64,000 nt of DNA from JBHJGM01 sp050331815 (GTDB lineage: Bacteria; Verrucomicrobiota; Verrucomicrobiia; Opitutales; JBHJGM01): positions 1 through 64,000 of the forward strand of contig JBHJGM010000022.1 in assembly GCA_050331815.1 (NCBI GenBank), read 5' to 3'. Under the pieces are notes generated by a model. It saw nothing but the letters and a program-made list of their open reading frames with translations. It was not told where the DNA came from and made no database searches. Each line of letters begins with the position of its first letter. Within the stretch, counting starts at the first letter, position 1. This document shows positions 44,957-52,253 of the stretch, in pieces. A program made the position numbers and the translations under genes.

Positions 44957-46795
44957 ATGTCAGGGGAAGAAAAACAAAAGGAGCTGAGCCTTCAGGGGAT
45001 CGCGGCTTCGCCCGGCGTGGCCCACGGTCCGGCGTTTGTTTTCCTGCAGAAGGAGCTTGAGATACCGGTTTATCAAGTCGGTGAAAACAGCCGTCAGCGC
45101 GAGATTCAGCGCTTTGAAGACGCCCTGACCACGACCCGCACGCAGGTCACCAAGGTGCGTTCGGAGGTTGCCCGCAAGTTGGGCGAGGACGAGGCGCAGA
45201 TTTTCGACGCGCACCTGATGGTCCTCGAGGATCGGGCCCTGATCGAGGAGACCATCCACGAGCAGGAGGAATCGAAATTTAACATCGAGTACTGCTTTCA
45301 CTCGGTGTCGCGGCGCTACATCGAGGCTTTTGGCCAACTCGATGACGAGTACATCAAAGAGCGCGTGACCGATATCCGCGACGTGGCCAAACGCGTTCTA
45401 CAAAACCTGATGGGCCGGGCCAACGAGGGTATCGCGAAGCTCACCGACGAAAAGGTGCTGGTCAGTGAGGATCTCTCCCCTTCCGACACCGCCGATCTCG
45501 AGAAAGGGAAAATTCTAGGGGTCGTTACCGATGCGGGCAGCAAGACCAGTCACGCGGTCATCATGGCGCGCTCGCTGGCGGTGCCAGCCGTGGTGGGCCT
45601 GCATGACGCCACCCGCCAAATCGAGAACGACGACTACCTGCTGGTCGACGGTTACGATGGGGTGGTCATCGTCAATCCGGGCGAGCAGACGCTGTTTCGC
45701 TACGGTCAACTGCGCAAGGAGCGGCAGACGATTCAGCGCATCTTTGAAGGGGCGCTCGACCTGCCGAGCGAGACCAGTGACGGCAGCTGCGTTGGGCTGG
45801 TGGCCAACATTGGCGGCTCCGAGGACCTGCCGGAGGTGAAGCACCGCCGGGCCGAGGGCATCGGTTTGTTTCGCACGGAAAGCCTCTTTATCCGGTCGGA
45901 CTCGTTTCCGAGCGAGGAGGAGCAGTACGAAGTCTACCGCGAGGTGGCCGAGGCGATGCACCCGCATCCGGTGATCATTCGCACGCTCGATCTCGGCGGA
46001 GACAAGCGCATGAGCGGCTACTTTTTCGCTGAGGATGAGGAAAACCCCTTCATGGGTTTCCGGGCGATTCGCTTCTGCCTGGAACACCAAGATGTGTTTC
46101 GCGATCAACTGCGGGCGATCCTGCGGGCAGCGACCGTCGGCAACGTCAAAATGATGTACCCGATGATCGGCAGCGTGCAGGAGTTGCGGCGGGCCAACGC
46201 GGTCCTGCGCGATGCCCAGGATGAGTTGCGCCGCAGCGGCAAGCCCTTCAGCGAGGCAATCGAGGTCGGCAGCATGATTGAGATTCCCAGCGCGGCCTTG
46301 ATCGCGGATCTGCTGGCGCGCGAGTGCGACTTTTTCAGCATCGGCACCAACGATCTGATCCAATACATGCTGGCCGTGGATCGCGTGAACGACCGCATTG
46401 CGCACCTGTACGAGCCCAATCACCCGGCGGTCCTACGCATTATCCAGCAGGTTATCGATGTGGGCCGCAAGGCGAACATTCCGGTCGGCATTTGCGGGGA
46501 AATGGCCGCTGATCCCATCTACGTGCCGCTGTTGTTTGGCATGGGGGCGCACGATCTAAGCGTGACCGCCAGCTCCCTGCCCGAGATCAAATACCTGGTG
46601 CGCACGATGCGCATGCAGGAAGCGCGTGATCTCGCCAAGCATGTGCTGACCCAGGATGAGCCCGACGAGGTCTTTAAGCTGCTGCGCGATTTTTACCAGG
46701 CGCAACTGGGTGACGTGCTCAAACGCACGGGACTGACACAGCCCCCGGTCGCGGCGGGTACGCACGCGCCCTCCGGCAATCATCGTCAGCCTTGA
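44957..46795 (+). CDS. ptsI: Phosphoenolpyruvate-protein phosphotransferase (PTS enzyme I)
   Basis: A 612-residue enzyme I, a bit longer than E. coli's. It takes phosphate from PEP onto His199 (GSKTSHAVIMAR). The PEP-binding half has GIGLFRTESLFI, RTLDLGGDKRMSGYF, MIEIPSAALIADLLARECDFFSIGTNDLIQYMLAVDR and GICGEMAADP. The C-terminal tail after about residue 590 is short and unconserved. No ptsH or EII genes lie near, so it may serve a regulatory or distant PTS. Confidence 0.95.
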   Translation: MSGEEKQKELSLQGIAASPGVAHGPAFVFLQKELEIPVYQVGENSRQREIQRFEDALTTTRTQVTKVRSEVARKLGEDEAQIFDAHLMVLEDRALIEETIHEQEESKFNIEYCFHSVSRRYIEAFGQLDDEYIKERVTDIRDVAKRVLQNLMGRANEGIAKLTDEKVLVSEDLSPSDTADLEKGKILGVVTDAGSKTSHAVIMARSLAVPAVVGLHDATRQIENDDYLLVDGYDGVVIVNPGEQTLFRYGQLRKERQTIQRIFEGALDLPSETSDGSCVGLVANIGGSEDLPEVKHRRAEGIGLFRTESLFIRSDSFPSEEEQYEVYREVAEAMHPHPVIIRTLDLGGDKRMSGYFFAEDEENPFMGFRAIRFCLEHQDVFRDQLRAILRAATVGNVKMMYPMIGSVQELRRANAVLRDAQDELRRSGKPFSEAIEVGSMIEIPSAALIADLLARECDFFSIGTNDLIQYMLAVDRVNDRIAHLYEPNHPAVLRIIQQVIDVGRKANIPVGICGEMAADPIYVPLLFGMGAHDLSVTASSLPEIKYLVRTMRMQEARDLAKHVLTQDEPDEVFKLLRDFYQAQLGDVLKRTGLTQPPVAAGTHAPSGNHRQP

Positions 46796-46846
46796 AGGCA
46801 CGCCTGCGGGCTTGTGCGCCGTTAGGCGATCCGGCACAACCATCGC

Positions 46847-47536
46847 ATGCAGGCTTTGGAGCTTTTTGATTTTCCGGCATCGTTGCCTTTCGCGGACTTC
46901 TTCCCTTTGGACGCCGCGCCCTGGCAGTGGGTCGACTCGATAAAGGAAGCGCTCAAAGGCGTGCGCTGGTTCGATTTGGGCAAACACCCGGCGGTGCCTC
47001 CCGGCGTAAAGGTGGAGGGCCAGGTGTATCTGCATCCGTCGGTGAAACTGCCCGCCTTCGCCTCGATCAAGGGGCCGACCTACGTGGGCGCGGGCACAGA
47101 GATTCGTGCCGGCGCATACATCCGCGGGAACGTGATCGCGGGGGAGAACTGCGTGCTGGGTAACTCCTGTGAGTTCAAAAACTGTCTGTTACTCGATGGC
47201 GTGCAGGCCCCGCACTTCAACTACGTGGGCGACTCGGTGCTGGGCAATGGCGCGCATCTGGGCGCGGGCGTCATCCTGGCGAACCTGCGGCTGGACCAGG
47301 CCAATGTGCTGGCGAAGACACCCGACGGGCCGGTCGACTCCGGTATGCGCAAGCTTGGGGCGCTCATGGGCGACCGCTCAGAAGCTGGGTGCAACGCCGT
47401 GTTGCAGCCCGGAACCGTGCTGGGCAAACGCGCGATCGTCATGTCGGGCTTGCCGTACAGCGGCTACCTGGAGCCAGGCACAATGGTCGCTCCAAAAACC
47501 GAACTGCGCTACATCCAACTCCCGGAGCCCGATTAG
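46847..47536 (+). CDS. Left-handed beta-helix acyltransferase-like protein (GlmU-type C-domain)
   Basis: A 229-residue protein. Residues 50-200 are hexapeptide turns (VYLHPSVKLPAFASIKGPTYVGAGTEIRAGAYIRGNVIAGENCVLGNSC) forming a left-handed beta-helix. It resembles the acyltransferase half of GlmU-like sugar-nucleotide enzymes but has no N-terminal pyrophosphorylase domain; the first 45 residues are a helical cap. The substrate is unknown. About 50 bases after ptsI. Confidence 0.8.
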   Translation: MQALELFDFPASLPFADFFPLDAAPWQWVDSIKEALKGVRWFDLGKHPAVPPGVKVEGQVYLHPSVKLPAFASIKGPTYVGAGTEIRAGAYIRGNVIAGENCVLGNSCEFKNCLLLDGVQAPHFNYVGDSVLGNGAHLGAGVILANLRLDQANVLAKTPDGPVDSGMRKLGALMGDRSEAGCNAVLQPGTVLGKRAIVMSGLPYSGYLEPGTMVAPKTELRYIQLPEPD

Positions 47537-47714
47537 GACTAGGTGTTTACTTACTGCTAAGATTTTTTGGGTGTTACCATGAAGACACCAAGAACCGAAG
47601 CTGTGACACCACATAAATATAGCAGCCGCAAAATGCGCAAAAGGTTCTACTAAGTCTTCTCTATATCTTTTTTTGAGCTTATTGCGGCCAGAGTTAGTGG
47701 TGATAAGATTGGGG
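47537..47714. repeat. A+T-rich intergenic element, possible small mobile remnant
   Basis: About 178 bases with clearly higher A+T than the flanks. It contains strings such as TTTTTTGGGTGTTACCATGA and CGCAAAATGCGCAAAAG that look like the short repeats that flank GxxExxY genes in many bacteria. I see no coding frame. The resemblance is by memory and needs a genome-wide copy count. Confidence 0.35.
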
Positions 47715-48506
47715 CTAGCTGTTGAGCAAATCGAGGACCTGGCGGTGCAGGTGAGGTGGGGCCGCCACCGCGCTGCTGGCGCAGTCTTCCAGCGGATTGG
47801 GTCCACGTGAAATGCGCTGGCCCTCCCAGTCGGTGATGATGCCGCCCGCGCCACGGATCACCGGTACGATGGGCAGAATATCCCACGGACTTAGAATCGG
47901 GTCCGTCATGATGTCGGCGCGGCCAGTGGCCACCAGAAAGTAACCGTAGCAGTCGCCCCAGCTGCGCGAAAACCTCACCGCTTCCAGCAAGCGTTGCCAG
48001 GCCTCGGGGTCAGGGTAGCCGGTATCCTCCGGATGGATGGTGGAAGCCAGCAAGACGCATTCCTTGAGCGGTTGGGGCTCGCGCACCTTGACGGCCCGAT
48101 CGTTGAGCGTCGTGGTGGCATTGTCGCCGATCAGCAGTTCATCGAGGATCGGCTGGTGAATGGCCCCCAGGATCGGTTCACCCTTGTGCAGCAGGCCGAT
48201 CAATGTGCCGAACAGCGGCACGTGCGTAATGAAGCTCTTGGTGCCGTCGATCGGATCGAGAATCCACACATACTCGGCATCGATGCGCTCGTTGCCAAAC
48301 TCTTCACCGACGATGCCGTGGTCGGGAAACTTTTCGAGGATGCGCGCACGCAAAACCTCCTCAGCCTGGCGGTCGGCTTGCGTAACCGGGGAGTCATCGC
48401 TCTTGGCTTCAACGGCGAGGTCGGTCTGTTGCCAGAACCGGCGGATGACGTCGCCGCTATCGCGGGTGAGTTCTTTGATGAAAGCGGGCAGGGCCTTCGT
48501 GTCCAT
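47715..48506 (-). CDS. Histidinol-phosphatase / inositol monophosphatase-family enzyme
   Basis: A 263-residue Mg-dependent phosphatase. Metal motifs: GIVGEEFG, WILDPIDGTKSF (near residue 80) and SWGDCYGYFLVATGRADIM, with the C-terminal WDILPIVPVIRGAGGIITDWEG. The sequence looks most like HisN-type histidinol-phosphate phosphatases, but related IMPases and CysQ use the same motifs. Confidence 0.88.
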   Translation of the reverse strand: MDTKALPAFIKELTRDSGDVIRRFWQQTDLAVEAKSDDSPVTQADRQAEEVLRARILEKFPDHGIVGEEFGNERIDAEYVWILDPIDGTKSFITHVPLFGTLIGLLHKGEPILGAIHQPILDELLIGDNATTTLNDRAVKVREPQPLKECVLLASTIHPEDTGYPDPEAWQRLLEAVRFSRSWGDCYGYFLVATGRADIMTDPILSPWDILPIVPVIRGAGGIITDWEGQRISRGPNPLEDCASSAVAAPPHLHRQVLDLLNS

Positions 48507-48573
48507 CCGTGTTAACTAAGGCTATGGGGCTTGCGAAACCAAGGGAAAAGCGGCATCTGATTAATGGTTTAAA

Positions 48574-49254
48574 ATGGATTGGCGAGAAGCACGCGTACAC
48601 GTAATCGACTTTGAAGGGACGCCTCGTAGCGGGGTAGTCGAGTACGGCATCATCACCCTCTTCGGGGCCATGGTGGTGGAGACCGCTACACGATTTTGTG
48701 CACCCGTCGGCGAACTCGCGCCCGCTGATGTACGCCTGCATGGTATTCATGAAACGGATACGACTGATCAGCCTCCCCTTGCCGATGATTTTGATCGGTT
48801 CATGCGTTTGCGCCAGGAGGGACCTTTCTGCGCACACCACGCGCCGGTGGAAATGAATCTGCTGAAGGCCGCCTGGCCGTACCCAGGCAGCGTGCGCGAT
48901 TTCAGCCAGCCCAGGCCAGCGCAAATCGTTTCCTGGGGACCGCTGCTGGATACGCGCCGCATTTATGCAAGCATCTACCCCGAATTGGAGTCGTGTGCCC
49001 TGGAAGCTTTGCTGGAGTGTTTTTCGTTGAAGCCGCGTTTGGCTGAATTGTCCGAGCGCTATTGCCCGCCGCGACGCCGCAAGCCTCACTGCGCACTGTA
49101 CGATGCTCTGGGTTCGGCGCTACTGCTTTTACGCCTGAACGAGGAGCCTAGCATGACACGGCTGAGCCTGGCCCAGCTGTTCGAATTGAGCGCAGCCCGG
49201 GCCTTGAGTGAACCCACCGCGCAAGCGGAACTCGGTTTTGAATCAGGAGACTAA
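48574..49254 (+). CDS. DnaQ-like 3'-5' exonuclease domain protein
   Basis: A 226-residue protein with the DEDDh exonuclease fold: HVIDFEGTPRSGVVEYGII (Asp-Glu), HGIHETDTTDQPP, FCAHHAPVEMNLL (Asp replaced by Glu/other at this position) and HCALYDALGSALLLL (His and Asp of HxAxxD). It may proofread or trim nucleic acid; the exact role is not known. Its stop overlaps the convergent gyrA stop by three bases. Confidence 0.82.
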   Translation: MDWREARVHVIDFEGTPRSGVVEYGIITLFGAMVVETATRFCAPVGELAPADVRLHGIHETDTTDQPPLADDFDRFMRLRQEGPFCAHHAPVEMNLLKAAWPYPGSVRDFSQPRPAQIVSWGPLLDTRRIYASIYPELESCALEALLECFSLKPRLAELSERYCPPRRRKPHCALYDALGSALLLLRLNEEPSMTRLSLAQLFELSAARALSEPTAQAELGFESGD

Positions 49255-51734
49255 TCGCCGGTAACGTCGGCCGCCCCGGGTGCTTCTTCGGCGGCTTCGA
49301 AAGGCGCGTTGGTGTCGCGATCGTCGACTTGCACCACCTTCGAGATGCCGATCAATCGGTCGCCTTCGGCCAGATTGATCAACCGCACGCCCTGCGTGCT
49401 GCGACCGATGACGCGGATGTCCTTGACCGGGCTGCGCACGGCCTGCCCCTGGTGGGTAAAGAGCATCACCTCGTCGTCGTCGCGTACCGCCAGAGCGCCA
49501 GCGACTGCCGAACTGCGGATCGCGATGATGCCCGAGCCGCCGCGCGACTGTACGCGGTATTCATCCCAGTTGGTGCGCTTGCCCTGCCCGTTTTCGCCCG
49601 CCACGAGGAGGGTCGAATTCGGGTCGACGACTTCGATGGCTTCGACATAGTCATCGCTCTTTTTTAAGGAGACGCCCTTGACGCCCCGGGTGGCGCGGCC
49701 CTGGTCGCGCAGGTCGGTTTCGGCAAAGCGAATCGACATGCCCGCGTGGGTCACGATGACGAGGTCATCTTCGCCGCCAGTCAGACGCACGCCAATCAAC
49801 TCGTCATCATCGTCGATGTTGATGCCGATAATACCGCCCTTGCGGAAGTTGCTGTAGGCCGCGAGGCTGGTCTTTTTGACGATGCCCTTGCGCGTACACA
49901 TAACCAGGTGCTGGTCGTCGGTGAAGTCCTTGACGAAGATCATCGTGGCCACGCGTTCGTCCTTTTGCATCTGCAAAACGTTGGCGATGTAGCGGCCCTT
50001 GGCGATACGGCTGCCCTCGGGGATTTCGTAGACCTTCTCCACATAGACGCGCCCGTTGTTTGTGAAGAACATGATGTAGTCGTGCGTCGAGGCGGTGAAG
50101 AGGTTCTCAATGAAATCCTCGTCGTGCGAGCCCGACCCGATGACGCCCTTGCCGCCGCGCCGCTGTGAGCGATAGGCGCTGACCCCGGTGCGCTTGATGA
50201 AGCCCTTGTGCGAAACGGTGATGATGCAGCCTTCGTTGGCGATGACGTCTTCCATGCGGAATTCGCCCTCGGCAGGTAGGATGTGCGTGCGTCGCTCGTC
50301 GACGTACTTTTCCTTGAGCGTGTTGAGCTCCTCCTTGATTACGCCTAGCAGCTTGCCTTCGTCGTCGAGGATGCTGCGGTATTCCTCGATGATTTTCATC
50401 AGTTCACGGTATTCCTCCTCGATCTTGTCGCGTTCGAGGGCGGTCAACTGGTACAGGCGCAGATCGAGGATGGCGTTGGTTTGCCGCTCGGAAAGCGGGT
50501 ACTTCGCCATGACTTTCTCACGTGCGTCGTCGCGGCTTTGGCTGGCGCGGATGATTTTGACGAAGTCATCGAGGTTGGTCAGCGCGATCTTGTAGCCCTC
50601 GAGAATATGGGCGCGGTCCTCAGCCTTTTTCAGGAGGAACTGGGTGCGGCGGTAGACCACCTCGCGGCGGTGCTCGATGTAGCATTCGATCGCTTCCTTG
50701 ATGTTCATCTGCTTGGGCCGGCGCTGGTCGAGCGCGAGCAGGATGACCCCGAAGGACGATTCAAAAGCGGTGTGCTTGTAGAGTTTGTTGACGACTACGC
50801 GCGCGGCCTCCCCGCGCTTGAGTTCCAGCACGACCCGGGTGTTTTCGTCGGACTCGTCGCGCAGGTCACTGATCTCGTCGATGGTCTTCTCCTGGACGAG
50901 TTCGGCAATTTTGGTGACCAAGGTGGAGCGGTTTACGTTGTAGGGGATCTCGGTGAGGATGATCTGCTCCTTGCCCCCCTTCAGCTCTTCCACGTGGGCG
51001 GTGCCGCGCACCTTCACGATGCCGCGCCCGGTTGTCATGTATTTCTTGATACCGTCGAGCCCGCTGATGCTGCCGCCGGTGGGAAAGTCCGGCCCGGGAA
51101 GCAGCTTCATAATGCTCTCGATAGTGATCTGCGGGTCGTCGATGATCGCGCAGGTGGCGTTGATGACCTCGGACAGGTTATGCGGGGGGATGTTGGTGGT
51201 CATCCCCACGGCAATGCCGGTCGAGCCGTTGAGCAGCAGGTTGGGCAGGCCAGCGGGCAGCACGGAGGGTTCGGTGGTGTCCTCCTTGTAGTTCGGGACG
51301 AAGTCGATGGTGTCGTTGTCGAGGTCGCGCAGGAGTTCCTCGGCCACGGCGGTGAGCTTACACTCGGTGTAGCGGTAGGCCGCGGGCGGATCGCCGTCGA
51401 CCGAGCCAAAGTTACCCTGCGGCGTCACCAGCGGGTACCGCATGACCCAGTCCTGCGCCATGCGCACCAGCGTGTCGTAAACCGACTGATCGCCATGCGG
51501 GTGATACTTGCCCAGCACATCGCCGACGACCGCCGCGCACTTGTCAAAGGAGCGGTTGTGCAGCAGCCCTGCGCGACTCATGGCGTAGAGTACGCGCCGC
51601 TGCACCGGCTTCAGGCCGTCGCGCGCATCGGGCAGCGCGCGGGAAATGATGACCGACATCGAATAGTCGATGTAGGCGGTCTGCATGATATCGACGATGT
51701 TCGTCGGCAGCAGTTTTTCGTTCTCGGTATACAT
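49251..51734 (-). CDS. gyrA: DNA gyrase subunit A
   Basis: An 827-residue type IIA topoisomerase subunit that cuts and rejoins DNA. The catalytic Tyr122 is in AAYRYTE. The QRDR reads HPHGDQSVYD, so position 83 (E. coli numbering, same count here) is Gln, not Ser. The GyrA box QRRGGKG, needed for wrapping and supercoiling, is in the C-terminal domain (VSAYRSQRRGGKGV), so it is GyrA and not ParC. gyrB lies upstream on the same strand with the GxxExxY pseudogene between. The C-tail is acidic. Confidence 0.97.
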   Translation of the reverse strand: MYTENEKLLPTNIVDIMQTAYIDYSMSVIISRALPDARDGLKPVQRRVLYAMSRAGLLHNRSFDKCAAVVGDVLGKYHPHGDQSVYDTLVRMAQDWVMRYPLVTPQGNFGSVDGDPPAAYRYTECKLTAVAEELLRDLDNDTIDFVPNYKEDTTEPSVLPAGLPNLLLNGSTGIAVGMTTNIPPHNLSEVINATCAIIDDPQITIESIMKLLPGPDFPTGGSISGLDGIKKYMTTGRGIVKVRGTAHVEELKGGKEQIILTEIPYNVNRSTLVTKIAELVQEKTIDEISDLRDESDENTRVVLELKRGEAARVVVNKLYKHTAFESSFGVILLALDQRRPKQMNIKEAIECYIEHRREVVYRRTQFLLKKAEDRAHILEGYKIALTNLDDFVKIIRASQSRDDAREKVMAKYPLSERQTNAILDLRLYQLTALERDKIEEEYRELMKIIEEYRSILDDEGKLLGVIKEELNTLKEKYVDERRTHILPAEGEFRMEDVIANEGCIITVSHKGFIKRTGVSAYRSQRRGGKGVIGSGSHDEDFIENLFTASTHDYIMFFTNNGRVYVEKVYEIPEGSRIAKGRYIANVLQMQKDERVATMIFVKDFTDDQHLVMCTRKGIVKKTSLAAYSNFRKGGIIGINIDDDDELIGVRLTGGEDDLVIVTHAGMSIRFAETDLRDQGRATRGVKGVSLKKSDDYVEAIEVVDPNSTLLVAGENGQGKRTNWDEYRVQSRGGSGIIAIRSSAVAGALAVRDDDEVMLFTHQGQAVRSPVKDIRVIGRSTQGVRLINLAEGDRLIGISKVVQVDDRDTNAPFEAAEEAPGAADVTGD

Positions 51735-51778
51735 CTAAAAATTGGTGGAAGAAAATTTTTAACAGGAGGACACAGAGA

Positions 51779-52177
51779 TCACAGAGATTCGTTTCGATGT
51801 AGTGTCAGACGTGCTATGGAGTCTACAAGTCTGCCGGTTTTGAAGTTTAACACTAGACCGACTGGGAGGCTCAGAAGTTTCATATAAGAGAGCGCCTGTG
51901 CTTTGTGAATGGGCAGAATTGCATCGGTGCACTTTAGTTCTATGAGCAGTGTGTTTTCTCCGATCAAGTCAGCCCTGAGTGTCTCACTAAATTACAGACC
52001 CTTGTATTCGATTTGAACAGATGCCTGATTGATAACGGCGAGGTCTTAGAGTTCGAGTTCGTGCTTCAAGCATCTCTCATAAATGGATTCAGGCAGACCG
52101 GGACCCAGTGCGCGATGCACTTGTATGGCTGCGCCAATCGTTTTTTCGGTCAGCTCGTTTGTTGAGCGCACTGACAT
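51779..52177 (-). pseudogene. GxxExxY-family gene with two in-frame TAA codons
   Basis: The minus frame starts at ATG 52177 (MSVRSTNELTEKTIGAAIQV) and reads HRALGPGLPESIYERCLKHELEL, TAA (52046-52048), DLAVINQASVQIEYKGL, TAA (51992-51994), then the end of the protein: LIGENTLLIELKCTDAILPIHKAQALSYMKLL with GLVLNFKTGRL. GxxExxY proteins are about 130 residues, function unknown, and often sit in short A+T-rich inserts with ACAGAGATCACAGAG-like flanks; such a flank is at the 3' end here (51773-51788). Both stops are one base from Lys codons. It is non-functional as one protein. Confidence 0.88.
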
Positions 52178-52253
52178 TCAAACTCGCTTAAACTTCGATG
52201 CCTTCTGTTCAATTGTTCTCTCTTCAATAGCGCTACCCTCAGTTACGAAGTCA

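Noticed and set aside
50481..51887. A 468-codon open frame antisense to gyrA
   Set aside because: gyrA is certain on the minus strand; the antisense frame shows no family motif and results from codon bias.
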